From contig DASPZU010000113.1 in assembly GCA_035636095.1 (NCBI GenBank), forward strand, positions 1 through 25,154: DNA of 25,154 bases, read 5' to 3'. Within the stretch, counting starts at the first letter, position 1. Every line of letters starts with the position of its first letter. Below the pieces are notes generated by a model. The model ran no database searches, was not told the origin of the DNA, and saw only the letters and a list, made by a program, of their open reading frames with translations. The stretch is from Gp7-AA10 sp035636095. Its GTDB lineage: Bacteria; Acidobacteriota; Thermoanaerobaculia; Gp7-AA8. A program made the translations under genes and the position numbers. Positions 6,659 through 13,993 of the stretch are shown piece by piece.

Positions 6659-9115
6659 CTACGCTGGCTGCAGCGCTCCCTCTTCCAACCACCGCGCCAC
6701 CAGCCGGCGGACGCGATACGCGTCGGCGCCGATCTGACCTTCCCACTCGCCGATGCGGCCGCCGGTCGAGGCCTTCAGCCATACCTCGCGCACAACCGCG
6801 GGATCCGTCTCCTCGGGATCGGGTGAGGGGCGAACCTCGGTCGGTTTCAGAACCAGGTCGTCGGGGGCAACCGCGCTGATCTGCTTCAGCTCGTCATGTC
6901 GGCGGATTCCTTCCAATAGCAGAGGCATGATCGTCTGCGGCTCGATCTTGACCTTCACGCTGAAAACAGGCTGAGGAACGAACGCGAATGTGCCGACGAT
7001 CGGACGCTCGAGGAGTTGGTAGACGGCGTCCGCTCCGCGCAGCGAGCCCGCCTGGGCATCGCCGAACTTTCCTTCGACGAAGAGAATCTTCCCGGTCGTC
7101 TGTCCTCCGAGTTTGCTGCTGAGCGTCACGATGCCGGTTGCGCCGTTGTCTGAGAGCGACTGCATCAGCGACGGAAGCCCGAAGAACTGCAGATCGCCAG
7201 TGAGCGATGCCGTCGAACCGTCGGGCGCAGCAGGAACCTGTTTGCCGGCATCCCTCTGATTCTGCAATGCCGCTGCCGCGACCTTGCCGATTGCTTCCTC
7301 CGGAAATTTCTCTGCGATCTCTGCGAAGAGCGATTCCACCGCTTCCGAACGCGTACTCGATAGTGCCTCGATCAGCCGCACCGGAGGTGGCTGGGTGAGC
7401 TTGGGCAAAACTTTGCCGAGGATTTTTTTGGGGAGGTCCTCGCGGATGGCGTTGATGATCACGTCTACGGTCGCCTCATCGAACGCAAGATCGTGTTGGG
7501 CGAGCGACGCCAGCCGCCCGCGCGTGTCGCCCAGGATCGGATTGGCCTTCATGCCGTGACGGGCGATCGTGAGCAGAGCTGCCGGGCTGGCGATGCGTGC
7601 CAGCGCAGCGATGATCCTGTCGAGCAGCTTCTGCATCTCGTCGACCGGGTAGAGGGAGGTGTCCTTCTTCACCAGAATGGCTTCGAACTCGGCCAGTCGC
7701 AGAATGAGCAACTTGACGGAATCGCCGGTCTTGATCTGTCCCAGCGGCACGATGGCTTCTTTGATGACGTAGATCGATTGTCCGCGCGCCGACGCGCGGG
7801 TGAGGAGCTCCATCTCGATGTCCACCGGCGTTTCGGGTTCTCGCGGAATCCTGTGCAACAGATAGATGACGTTGCGCAGGTAGTAGGTGTCGGCCTCCTC
7901 CGGCGCGCGATTGAGCTCCGCGTCGAGCTCGGGGATGGCCTTCTCCCTCGCTTCGGTGCCGTACGCTTCCAGGAGTCCGAGCAGCGAGCGGCGGCGATCA
8001 GGACGCTGTTCCCCGCGCAGGTCCTGGTAGAGCGTTTCGATTTTCAGCGTGGGGAAGAACGACAGTGCCTTGGGGAGCAGCGCGCGCTTCGATTTGTTCT
8101 CGCTGTATTTCCGGATCTCCTCGAAGCTGAGCGCTTCCGCCGCCTCGGTGAAAACGCGTTCGACGGTCGAGGGATCGATCTTTTTCTCCGCGACCACGGA
8201 CTCGGTCAGCTCGAGCATGGAGATGGCGGCCGACAACATCCCGTTGTTGAACTGCTCGACCGCGCTCATCACCAATTCGCGAAATCGCTTCGTCCCCTCG
8301 TTCGGGTCGTTGGTGAGCGTCAGGATCTTGTGCATGGCCTCGATCGGCGCCGGCGCCTTCACCTTTGCGTCCGAAGGAAGGACGATGTCCCACGAGGGCA
8401 CCCCCTTCGCCAGAACGTGGAGAAGACTGGCGGGATCGGCGTCGCCGGTGTAGGGCTTGAGATTCTCGATGTATTCGCGCAGCTCGGCATCGGATGTCGA
8501 GGACGCGGCGGCCATCGCGAGGAGCTCAGCCGCCGGCTGGAATTGTGGAGTCTCTTCGGCTGGCGTCGCTCCCTCAGGAGCTGCCTTCATCGCGGGCGAA
8601 GACGGCCGGAGAGTTTTTGCGAGGCGGTCGATCACCAGCCCGAGGCGGCGGGCGCTGCGCTGGACGATGTCGGTCAGCGGTCCTATGGGCTGCGGCTGCG
8701 GCTTCTTGGCAGGCGTTCGCCCCACGTCGACGACTCCTTGTGTCGATGACGCCAGGAGGTCAGCCGAATCGCGCAGTGCGATCAGATTCCTCCGCAGCAC
8801 ATCGCGCTCCTCGGCGGGACAGGCCTCCATCGCCAGCGGAAAGACGCTGTTCAGATAGCGTTCAACGGCGGCGCGCTCAACGAGCTTGAGCGAGGCGAAG
8901 AGGTAGATCTTCTTGAGCGCGTGGAACAGAAAATCGGACATCGAGGCATCCTGGAGACGTCCCTGCTCGACGGCCCACGCGTGCACCTGCTTCATCATTA
9001 ATTGTGGGGGCTGTTCCATGAGCGTCTGGACGGCGTCCGACGCATTGAGAGGCGGAATCTGATCCAGCAGGTACCGCTGGAACTCCATCAGAGCGGTTTG
9101 GACGTCCTCACTCAA
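6659..9115 (-). CDS. HEAT-like repeat protein with C-terminal DUF4388 domain
   Basis: The 818-residue protein is almost entirely helical. The N-terminal 150 residues are followed by a Pro/Ala-rich linker (about 165-200) and a long alpha-solenoid-like region (about 250-600, repeating leucine-rich helix pairs such as LLILRLAEFEAIL and LLTIARHGMKANPIL). From about residue 636 to 740 lies a DUF4388 domain, recognised by LTGDLQFFGLPSLMQSLSDN, TGIVTLSS, GKILFVEGKFGDAQAG and AVYQLL. The last 50 residues (IGADAYRVRRLVARWLEEG) look like a small winged-helix-type tail. DUF4388 is found in regulatory and motility-associated proteins of Myxococcota and Acidobacteriota and is thought to mediate protein interactions. 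The start is uncertain: TTG at 9115 has no good ribosome binding site, and an ATG at 9088 is possible. A terminator follows directly. It is not visibly in an operon. Confidence 0.85.
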   Translation of the reverse strand: MSEDVQTALMEFQRYLLDQIPPLNASDAVQTLMEQPPQLMMKQVHAWAVEQGRLQDASMSDFLFHALKKIYLFASLKLVERAAVERYLNSVFPLAMEACPAEERDVLRRNLIALRDSADLLASSTQGVVDVGRTPAKKPQPQPIGPLTDIVQRSARRLGLVIDRLAKTLRPSSPAMKAAPEGATPAEETPQFQPAAELLAMAAASSTSDAELREYIENLKPYTGDADPASLLHVLAKGVPSWDIVLPSDAKVKAPAPIEAMHKILTLTNDPNEGTKRFRELVMSAVEQFNNGMLSAAISMLELTESVVAEKKIDPSTVERVFTEAAEALSFEEIRKYSENKSKRALLPKALSFFPTLKIETLYQDLRGEQRPDRRRSLLGLLEAYGTEAREKAIPELDAELNRAPEEADTYYLRNVIYLLHRIPREPETPVDIEMELLTRASARGQSIYVIKEAIVPLGQIKTGDSVKLLILRLAEFEAILVKKDTSLYPVDEMQKLLDRIIAALARIASPAALLTIARHGMKANPILGDTRGRLASLAQHDLAFDEATVDVIINAIREDLPKKILGKVLPKLTQPPPVRLIEALSSTRSEAVESLFAEIAEKFPEEAIGKVAAAALQNQRDAGKQVPAAPDGSTASLTGDLQFFGLPSLMQSLSDNGATGIVTLSSKLGGQTTGKILFVEGKFGDAQAGSLRGADAVYQLLERPIVGTFAFVPQPVFSVKVKIEPQTIMPLLLEGIRRHDELKQISAVAPDDLVLKPTEVRPSPDPEETDPAVVREVWLKASTGGRIGEWEGQIGADAYRVRRLVARWLEEGALQPA

Positions 9116-9136
9116 AAGTGAGAGTTATTGTACGGC

Positions 9137-11227
9137 CTAACCCTTCAAAGCCATCAGCACCCGTGAGGGAACCATGGGCAGGCGGTACATCCGCACGCCC
9201 ACCGCGTCGAAGACCGCGTTGGCGATCACTGCCCCCATCGGAACGATCGCCGGCTCTCCCCCGCCCTGGGGCGCGAGGTCGTCATTCGAGATCAGGATCG
9301 TCTCGATTTTCGGCACCATGGAAAAGCGCGGCAGCGTGTAGGTGGCGAAATTCTGATCGAGGACCTCCCCACCCTTGAAATTCAGCTCCTCGGTCAGCAC
9401 GTAGCCGAGGCCCATGGTGATGCAGCCTTCCATCTGCATTTTCGCGCCGTCGGGATTGATGACGATGCCCATGTCCTGCGCTGCCACCACGCGTTTGACC
9501 TTGATCTCGCCGCTCTTGCGATCGACTGCCACCTCGGCCGCCATCGCGCACCACGTTCCCGCATCCATAGATACTGCGATGGCACGGCCCTGCCCCGACG
9601 GCCCGGCCCCTGCCTTCCATCCGAACGCGTCGGCAGCCCTCTGAAGGACGCGACGTCCACGCGCGTCGGACATGTTGCGGAGCCGAAACTCGAGCGGATC
9701 GATCTTGGCCGCCGCGGCCATGATGTCGATATGCGACTCGCGCGCGAAGACATTGGTCCCCGCGCCCGGCGCGCGCCACGGTCCCGTGCCGAAGGGATGC
9801 AGATTGGTCGAGCTGCGCGCCATCAGCGTCTGAATCTTCGCGCCCGGCACGTCGTACAGGACCTCGGAAGAACGCCCGCCGCTCGCCCAGGTCGTGTAGT
9901 CCCACTGCGTGATCTTGCCTTTGTCGTCGATCGACGACGCGACCTTCACCACCGCCGCAGGGCCGAAAGTGTCGTAGAAAAATTCCTCGGCGCGCGTCCA
10001 GGTCACCATCACCGGCTTTCCAGTGATCTGGGCCAGCCTGGCTGCCTCGATCGCCTGCTGCGCGCGGCTCTTGCCGCCGAATCCGCCGCCGACGAACGGC
10101 GTGATCACGCGCACTTTCGATTCATCGAGGCCGAGTGCTTGCGCGATCTGAGAACGAATCTGAAATGGCCCCTGCGTGCCGACCCAGGCGGTCAGCTTGC
10201 CATCCTTCAGCTCCGCGACCGCGGTGTGTGTCTCCATGGGCGCATGCGCGAGATAGCCGGTGCGAAATGTCGACTCGAATTGACCCTTGACTTCGGGACC
10301 AGCCACGTTCTTCAAGAAATATTCGCCGACCGATTCGGTATCGAACGCCGCCGCCGGTTTTTCCCACTCGGCCTTGACCGACTGTAGCGCTGAGTTAGCC
10401 ACTTCCGGATCGGCGTGAAGCACAGCCACCAGATCGCCGTTCTCGACCACCATCACGCCCGCCATGGCCTTCGCTTTCGAAGTGTCGACCGACTTGCGCG
10501 TCGCGCCGTGCATCGGCGGACGCAGCAGGCGCGCGTGGAGCATGCCCGGACGGCGCAGGTCTCCGGCGTACACCGCGCGGCCGGTGACTTTATCTTTTCC
10601 GTCGAGCCGCTTGGTCGGCTTGCCGATGACCTTGAATTCCTTGACCGAGCGGAGGACGGCCTTCTCGTCGACGAGGCGCGAGATCTCTTTCCCTTTCGCG
10701 AGCTCTCCGTAGGTGACCTTGCGTTTGCCGTCCGTGACGACGCCGTTTGCAACGGTGAGCTGATCGGTCCCCAGTTTCTGCGACGCCAATTTCATCAGCA
10801 CCGTGCGAGCTTCTGCCGCCGCAGCACGAACGGCGGGACCGAAGAAACGCGTCGACTGCGAGCCGTGCGTGCCGCCGTCCCACGGGCAGAGGTCGGTGTC
10901 GCCCATGACCATGGTGATCGAATCGACCGACACGCCCAGCTCCTCGGCCGCCATCTGCGCCAGCGAGGTGTGCACGCCCTGCCCCATCTCGATCTTGCCG
11001 GAGAAGAGCGTGACGCGCCCATTCTCATCGATGCGGAGGTAGGCGTTGGGATCGGCGGGATAATCGCGGCGCTGGCCTAACACGACCGAGGGCTGCACGA
11101 TCAGCACGACGATGCCGCCGCCGAGGAGTTTGCAGAATGTGCGGCGGTCGAGGCCCTCGCGAATGAGATCCCTCGCCCCGCTTGCGGGGAGAGGGTGCCG
11201 CGAAGCGGCGGGTGAGGGGCGCTTCAT
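9137..11227 (-). CDS. Molybdopterin-binding subunit of a xanthine dehydrogenase-family oxidoreductase (IorB-like), Tat-exported
   Basis: This 696-residue large subunit belongs to the molybdenum hydroxylases. It contains GKIEMGQGVHTSLAQMAAEE, the molybdopterin loop TPFVGGGFGGKS, GTGPWRAPGAGTN and the C-terminal GGGEPAIVP, whose Glu (about residue 658) matches the catalytic base of the family. These enzymes hydroxylate heterocycles or aldehydes with water as oxygen donor. A twin-arginine motif at residues 28-29 (DRRTFCKLLGGG) plus a hydrophobic stretch (about 33-51) predicts Tat export of the folded complex. The start at 11227 overlaps the small-subunit stop by four bases (ATGA), so the two are coupled. 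There is no FAD subunit, which fits the isoquinoline 1-oxidoreductase type that passes electrons to an external carrier. Oddly, residues 2-19 are encoded by a copy of the palindromic repeat found at 3064-3177. The substrate is unknown. Confidence 0.92.
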   Translation of the reverse strand: MKRPSPAASRHPLPASGARDLIREGLDRRTFCKLLGGGIVVLIVQPSVVLGQRRDYPADPNAYLRIDENGRVTLFSGKIEMGQGVHTSLAQMAAEELGVSVDSITMVMGDTDLCPWDGGTHGSQSTRFFGPAVRAAAAEARTVLMKLASQKLGTDQLTVANGVVTDGKRKVTYGELAKGKEISRLVDEKAVLRSVKEFKVIGKPTKRLDGKDKVTGRAVYAGDLRRPGMLHARLLRPPMHGATRKSVDTSKAKAMAGVMVVENGDLVAVLHADPEVANSALQSVKAEWEKPAAAFDTESVGEYFLKNVAGPEVKGQFESTFRTGYLAHAPMETHTAVAELKDGKLTAWVGTQGPFQIRSQIAQALGLDESKVRVITPFVGGGFGGKSRAQQAIEAARLAQITGKPVMVTWTRAEEFFYDTFGPAAVVKVASSIDDKGKITQWDYTTWASGGRSSEVLYDVPGAKIQTLMARSSTNLHPFGTGPWRAPGAGTNVFARESHIDIMAAAAKIDPLEFRLRNMSDARGRRVLQRAADAFGWKAGAGPSGQGRAIAVSMDAGTWCAMAAEVAVDRKSGEIKVKRVVAAQDMGIVINPDGAKMQMEGCITMGLGYVLTEELNFKGGEVLDQNFATYTLPRFSMVPKIETILISNDDLAPQGGGEPAIVPMGAVIANAVFDAVGVRMYRLPMVPSRVLMALKG
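11171..11222. repeat. REP-like palindromic repeat inside a coding sequence
   Basis: On the plus strand this copy reads CCTCGCCCCGC, TT, GCGGGGAGAGGGTG, then a second hairpin with arms CCGC and GCGG, then GGGTGAGGGG. It matches the right half of the element at 3121-3177 in order and orientation; only the inner second hairpin differs. It lies wholly inside the first codons of the molybdenum hydroxylase large subunit, in frame, upstream of the twin-arginine motif. It therefore lengthens the signal-peptide n-region without breaking the frame. Confidence 0.85.
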
Positions 11228-11697
11228 TTTGCACCCCCATTCGCCGCCGCCTCCTGAATGGCCGCCATGATTCTTTGATGCGCGCCGCAGCGGCAGAGAT
11301 TGCCATCCATCTCCTCCACGATCGCGTCGCGCGAGGGATGCGGCTTCTGCTGCAGCAGCGACCAGGCGTTCATGATCATCCCCGACGTGCAGAACCCGCA
11401 CTGGAATCCGCCCTGATCGATGAAGGCCTGCTGCAGCGGATGCAGCTTGCCATCGCGCTCCAGCCCTTCGATCGTTACGACGTTCTTCTCCTGCACGTCC
11501 GCGAGACGGGTCTGGCATGAGCGCATGGCCTGGCCGTCGACGGCCACCGTGCACGCGCCGCAGATTCCCATCCCGCAGCCGAACTTCGTGCCGGTCAGGT
11601 CGAGATCGCCGCGCAGGACCCACAACAGCAGGCGCTGGTCGTCGGTGTCCATCCTGACCGGACGACCGTTGACTCGGAATCGTATGTTGCGTTGCAT
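11224..11697 (-). CDS. [2Fe-2S] iron-sulfur subunit of the molybdenum hydroxylase (IorA-like)
   Basis: The 157-residue small subunit carries both clusters of the xanthine dehydrogenase family. The plant-type ferredoxin motif is GCGMGICGACTV with Cys 41, 46, 49 and a fourth Cys at 61. The helical-bundle motif is CGFCTSGMIM and LCRCGAHQR with Cys 100, 103, 135 and 137. All eight ligands are present. It moves electrons from the molybdenum centre of the large subunit toward the external acceptor. It has no export signal of its own, so it should ride through the Tat pore bound to the large subunit, as in related two-subunit enzymes. It is the first gene of the operon; its stop overlaps the large-subunit start. 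AGGA about eight bases before the ATG is a weak ribosome binding site. The opposite strand encodes a Crp-like regulator 98 bases away, a plausible but unproven controller. Confidence 0.93.
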   Translation of the reverse strand: MQRNIRFRVNGRPVRMDTDDQRLLLWVLRGDLDLTGTKFGCGMGICGACTVAVDGQAMRSCQTRLADVQEKNVVTIEGLERDGKLHPLQQAFIDQGGFQCGFCTSGMIMNAWSLLQQKPHPSRDAIVEEMDGNLCRCGAHQRIMAAIQEAAANGGAK

Positions 11698-11763
11698 GAG
11701 GGAAATCCTATCGCAGCCAGCGACAGATGGTATCTTGTTGTGGAAAGTCCGCCGCTTCCATCA

Positions 11764-11812
11764 TGTGCGACATGGATGCTGCTTGAGGAGAGTCCATGTC
11801 GAATGTCGCACA
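11764..11812 (+). promoter_or_regulatory. Candidate alternating stem-loops over the regulator's ribosome binding site
   Basis: Two mutually exclusive stems can form in the leader of the Crp-like gene. Stem A pairs CGACATGGA (11768-11776) with TCCATGTCG (11793-11801), a perfect 9-bp stem that buries the ATG and puts the GAGGAG ribosome binding site in a 16-base loop. Stem B pairs TGTGCGACAT (11764-11773) with ATGTCGCACA (11803-11812), a perfect 10-bp stem. Both use bases 11768-11773. Whether the RNA folds this way is inference; the complementarity is seen directly. Confidence 0.4.
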
Positions 11813-12512
11813 ACAGCCTGTCGTCGTGCCCACGAATCGCCTGTTGTCGCAGCTTCCGGTGCACGAGCGCAACGCCATCCATCGCGGATCGGAGATGCTC
11901 TTCTGCAACGTCGGAGACGTCCTCCTGCGCGCGCAGACGCACAGCAGCTACGTCTTCTTTCCCGTCGAAGCGGTCGTGTCGGTGGTCAGAACGTTGCACG
12001 AAGAGCGATCGGTCGAGCTGGGACTGATCGGCAATGAAGGCATGATCGGCCTGGACGTGATCATGGAGGCCAGGACGCAGACCGACGACACGGTTGTGCA
12101 GAGCGGCGGCTCCGCGCTGCGCATGCCGGCCGACGATCTTGTGAAGCAGTTTCACGGCGGCGGCGCCCTGCAGAAGCATCTCCTCCGCTTCACGCACGCC
12201 TTCCTGGGCCAGGTGGCACAGAACGCCGTCTGCAACCGATTCCATCCGCTCTCCCAGAGGATGGCGAAATGGCTCTTGATGATCCACGATCGGACCGGCG
12301 TGCCCGAGATTGAGAGCACGCCGCGCCTCATCGCCATCGCGCTGGGAGCGCGCGAACGCGAGATCGAGGAGGCGATCGCCGAGCTTGCGTCAAATGCGGG
12401 GATTCAGCAGCGCCGCAAGTCGATCGCCATCGTACGCGACCGGCTCGAGCTCAGCGCCTGCGAGTGCTACGAGACGCTTCGCGAATCGTACGGACGCGCG
12501 CTGGCGGGCTGA
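11796..12512 (+). CDS. Crp/Fnr-family transcriptional regulator
   Basis: The 238-residue protein has an N-terminal cyclic-nucleotide-binding-like beta-roll (about 20-130; FCNVGDVLLRAQTHSSYVFFP, SVELGLIGNEGMIGLDVIM), a long dimerisation helix (about 135-165, HPLSQRMAKWLLMIHDR) and a C-terminal winged helix. The recognition region (RLIAIALGAREREIEEAIAEL) keeps the spacing of this subfamily but has the charged RERE where many relatives have R-S-T-V. The ending, with LELSACECYETLRE, is typical of a Crp-like subfamily common in Proteobacteria and Acidobacteriota. The canonical cAMP-binding R-S residues are not evident, so the ligand is open. GAGGAG seven bases before the ATG fixes the start. It is divergent from the molybdenum hydroxylase operon and convergent with the RRM operon, with three bases between stops. 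Confidence 0.9.
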   Translation: MSNVAQQPVVVPTNRLLSQLPVHERNAIHRGSEMLFCNVGDVLLRAQTHSSYVFFPVEAVVSVVRTLHEERSVELGLIGNEGMIGLDVIMEARTQTDDTVVQSGGSALRMPADDLVKQFHGGGALQKHLLRFTHAFLGQVAQNAVCNRFHPLSQRMAKWLLMIHDRTGVPEIESTPRLIAIALGAREREIEEAIAELASNAGIQQRRKSIAIVRDRLELSACECYETLRESYGRALAG

Positions 12513-12515
12513 GCT

Positions 12516-12728
12516 TTACTCGGGCCGTACCAGGCTCGCCCAGGGCATCTTGCGGACGCGCACCACGGTGGCGTCGATTTCGTGTTGCGTGGCTTTCGGT
12601 CCCAGCGTGCGCAGGATGTAGTCGACTTCGATGGAAACCAGCCGCTGCCCGTTCAGCACGCGCAGCGCCGTCTTTCGCAGCGTCGTCTCCGAAACGGGAA
12701 GGCTCGCTTCGCGCAGAGCTCGCGTCAT
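12516..12728 (-). CDS. Small protein translationally coupled to an RRM protein
   Basis: I do not recognise this 70-residue protein. It is rich in Arg and Thr, with no membrane helix: an N-terminal amphipathic helix (LPVSETTLRKTALRVLNG) is followed by a strand-like VSIEVDYILRTLG and VVRVRKMPW. The start ATG overlaps the TGA stop of the RRM gene by four bases (ATGA), a strong sign of coupled translation and a real gene. It is the last gene of a four-gene minus-strand set (XRE regulator, membrane protein, RRM, this). Its stop is three bases from the Crp-like gene's stop, and I see no hairpin terminator between them. A role as partner of the RRM protein is inference from the coupling. Confidence 0.65.
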   Translation of the reverse strand: MTRALREASLPVSETTLRKTALRVLNGQRLVSIEVDYILRTLGPKATQHEIDATVVRVRKMPWASLVRPE

Positions 12729-12979
12729 GGCCTCGGCCTTTTGGGCTGCGACTCATTGACCTTCAGAACACGGCCGCCGACTTCCTTCCCATTGAGTCCG
12801 GCGATGGCCGCCTTGGCATGCTCGTCGTTGGGATATTCGACGAAACCGAAGCCGCGCGGCTCGCCGGTGACGCGGTCCTTGACCAGATTGACGCTGTTCG
12901 TCGCGCCGAACGGCGCAACCAGCTTGTTGAAGTCGGCCTCACTCATTTCCTTGGAAAGATTTCCGATGTAAACCTTCAT
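12725..12979 (-). CDS. RNA-recognition-motif (RRM) RNA-binding protein
   Basis: The 84-residue protein is a single RRM. RNP2 is VYIGNL (residues 3-8) and RNP1 is RGFGFVEY (42-49), with the aromatic residues that stack on RNA bases all present. The beta-alpha-beta-beta-alpha-beta order is complete, and the protein ends with a short basic tail (QPKRPRP). Bacterial single-RRM proteins are best known from cyanobacteria, where many are cold-induced RNA chaperones, and they occur widely in Acidobacteriota and Proteobacteria. The start at 12979 is chosen because AAGGAG lies six bases upstream; five residues further up another ATG exists without a better site. It follows the membrane-protein gene by 56 bases and overlaps the 70-residue gene by four. 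The cold-response role is inferred from family knowledge and from the adjacent desaturase. Confidence 0.93.
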   Translation of the reverse strand: MKVYIGNLSKEMSEADFNKLVAPFGATNSVNLVKDRVTGEPRGFGFVEYPNDEHAKAAIAGLNGKEVGGRVLKVNESQPKRPRP

Positions 12980-13035
12980 GTGCAGCTCCTTCATTTGGAA
13001 TGGTAAATCAAAATGCGTCTCTCACGCATTCCAGC

Positions 13036-13464
13036 TCATGCTCCGGCGGCCGTCTCCGCCGCCGACATCCGATGCGGCGGCAGAAAGTCTTCCCACTGTC
13101 GAACGGTATCGGCCGGCAGAACGAACTCGAACTTCTGACTGAAGCAGCGAAGTCGAAGAACGGTGCCGTCTCCGACTGACTGCCCGGTCGACAGCTCGTC
13201 GTCGTACTCGACTTCGTGGATCCATTGCCGCTCCAGCGAGGCCTGCATGTCGGAATTTTCGTAGAAGAAGGCAGCGTCGGTCAGCGCCAGCGCAACCGGC
13301 ATGTGCCGGCTGCCGTCGACGAACTCGCCTCGGCTCACCAGTCGCGAAGTATCGCGACGCCGATCGGTGAAGAGTTGCAGGCTGTCGGATGACGTCCTTT
13401 TCCAGAGCATCCACGCAAGAATCGCGATGACCGGAATGCTCAGAAGAATCACGATTGGCCACAT
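13036..13464 (-). CDS. Membrane-anchored protein, possible PH/GRAM-like domain
   Basis: No named family is recognised with certainty. The 142-residue protein has one N-terminal membrane helix (PIVILLSIPVIAILAWMLW, about residues 3-21), then a basic stretch, then about 95 residues. These show an alternating strand pattern (PVALALTDAAFFYEN, WIHEVEYDDEL, VLRLRCFSQKFEFVLP) and end in a helix (TVRQWEDFLPPH). Strands followed by a single C-terminal amphipathic helix with a buried Trp is the outline of a PH/GRAM-like fold; this is inference from pattern alone. The start is ambiguous: ATG at 13464 with GAGAG nine bases upstream, or GTG at 13473. It follows the XRE regulator by 10-20 bases, so the two are very likely cotranscribed. 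A membrane-facing sensor or partner for the regulator would fit. Confidence 0.75.
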   Translation of the reverse strand: MWPIVILLSIPVIAILAWMLWKRTSSDSLQLFTDRRRDTSRLVSRGEFVDGSRHMPVALALTDAAFFYENSDMQASLERQWIHEVEYDDELSTGQSVGDGTVLRLRCFSQKFEFVLPADTVRQWEDFLPPHRMSAAETAAGA

Positions 13465-13482
13465 GGGGGCCACTCTCTTTCT

Positions 13483-13896
13483 TTACGCCGTTGATCTGCG
13501 TTGGCGCCGGGCGCCAAGAGGGCGTGGGCGGCGGGATCGGCGGTTGGGGGGCGAAGCTTGCGCGAGGCGCAGGCGCGTCAGCGTCATGACATCGTCGGTG
13601 AGAAGCACGATTTTCTCGAGGATGGCCTCCACGCGACTGAGGAACTCGGGCTCCATGCCGGTGAGGCGATCGATCAGCGGCTTGAGATATCCGATGTGGC
13701 CGAGGTCGTTGGGGAGAAGATTTCCCGGTTTTTCTCCGAGGACCTCGACGATGCGGACGAAGTCGTCGACGTTGAGCCGGCGCTGCTCGGTTTCCACGCG
13801 CGCCAGTTGTGCCGGAGAAATCCCGGCCTTCCTGGCAACGTCTGCCTGCGCGCGCCCTTTGGCTTCGCGCAATTTCCGCAGCATCTGACCATACAT
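13483..13896 (-). CDS. XRE-family helix-turn-helix transcriptional regulator
   Basis: The product of 137 residues opens with a Cro/CI-type HTH: YGQMLRKLREAKGRAQADVA, KAGISPAQLARVETEQRR, then DFVRIVEVLGEKPGNLL (about residues 2-61). The recognition helix is about SPAQLARVE. A helical region follows (about 65-115, RLTGMEPEFLSRVEAILEKI), and a very basic Arg/Pro tail ends the protein. There is no ligand or protease domain. I chose ATG 13896 because homologues begin just before the HTH. In-frame ATG 13920 and TTG 13926 are also open, and none has a clear ribosome binding site. The chosen ATG lies inside a perfect 9+2+9 palindrome, suggesting autoregulation. It heads the minus-strand set and is divergent from the desaturase gene. 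Confidence 0.85.
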   Translation of the reverse strand: MYGQMLRKLREAKGRAQADVARKAGISPAQLARVETEQRRLNVDDFVRIVEVLGEKPGNLLPNDLGHIGYLKPLIDRLTGMEPEFLSRVEAILEKIVLLTDDVMTLTRLRLAQASPPNRRSRRPRPLGARRQRRSTA

Positions 13897-13912
13897 GATG
13901 CAAGCATCATGT
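13893..13912. promoter_or_regulatory. Perfect 9+2+9 palindrome, candidate operator of the XRE regulator
   Basis: The arms ACATGATGC and GCATCATGT flank a two-base AA centre with no mismatch. The palindrome covers the proposed start codon of the XRE gene and the -10 hexamer CATGAT proposed for it. A dimeric HTH protein bound here would block its own promoter. That the XRE protein binds it is inference. Confidence 0.6.
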
Positions 13913-13934
13913 GCCGGCATTGCCAATTTGTCAA
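13906..13934 (-). promoter_or_regulatory. Candidate sigma70-type promoter for the XRE operon
   Basis: On the minus strand TTGACA (13934-13929) is followed after 17 bases by CATGAT (13911-13906), a six-of-six -35 and a four-of-six -10. The expected start of transcription, near 13899, is only a few bases from the ATG at 13896, so the message would be leaderless or nearly so if this promoter and this start are both right. Confidence 0.45.
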
Positions 13935-13963
13935 CATGTTAAAAAATATTGCCTAGTTGACAA
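13928..13963. promoter_or_regulatory. Inverted repeat TTGTCAAC / GTTGACAA holding both -35 boxes
   Basis: TTGTCAAC (13928-13935) and GTTGACAA (13956-13963) are exact reverse complements separated by 20 AT-rich bases. Each contains a perfect TTGACA pointing outward. Within the region AACATGTT (13933-13940) is also an 8-base palindrome. The layout reads as a bidirectional promoter with a shared regulatory face. Confidence 0.55.
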
Positions 13964-13984
13964 TTAGGAAATCCGGTGTAAAGT
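13957..13984 (+). promoter_or_regulatory. Candidate sigma70-type promoter for the desaturase operon
   Basis: TTGACA (13957-13962) is followed after 16 bases by TAAAGT (13979-13984), which matches four of six -10 positions. The expected transcription start is near 13991, just before the ATT at 13994, and would leave the GGAG at 13985-13988 outside the message. Either this promoter or the ATT/GGAG start may therefore be wrong. Confidence 0.45.
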
Positions 13985-13993
13985 GGAGCAACC

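Noticed and set aside
7493..8749. Open frame of 418 codons on the plus strand
   Set aside because: Antisense to the DUF4388 protein; composition is Arg/Gly-rich shadow sequence.
9731..11080. Plus-strand frames opposite the molybdenum hydroxylase gene
   Set aside because: The minus-strand frame has cofactor-binding motifs and coupled starts; the plus frames are shadows.
12510..12520. Shared terminator between the Crp-like gene and the 70-residue gene
   Set aside because: Only three bases separate the stops, and I see no hairpin with a T run nearby.
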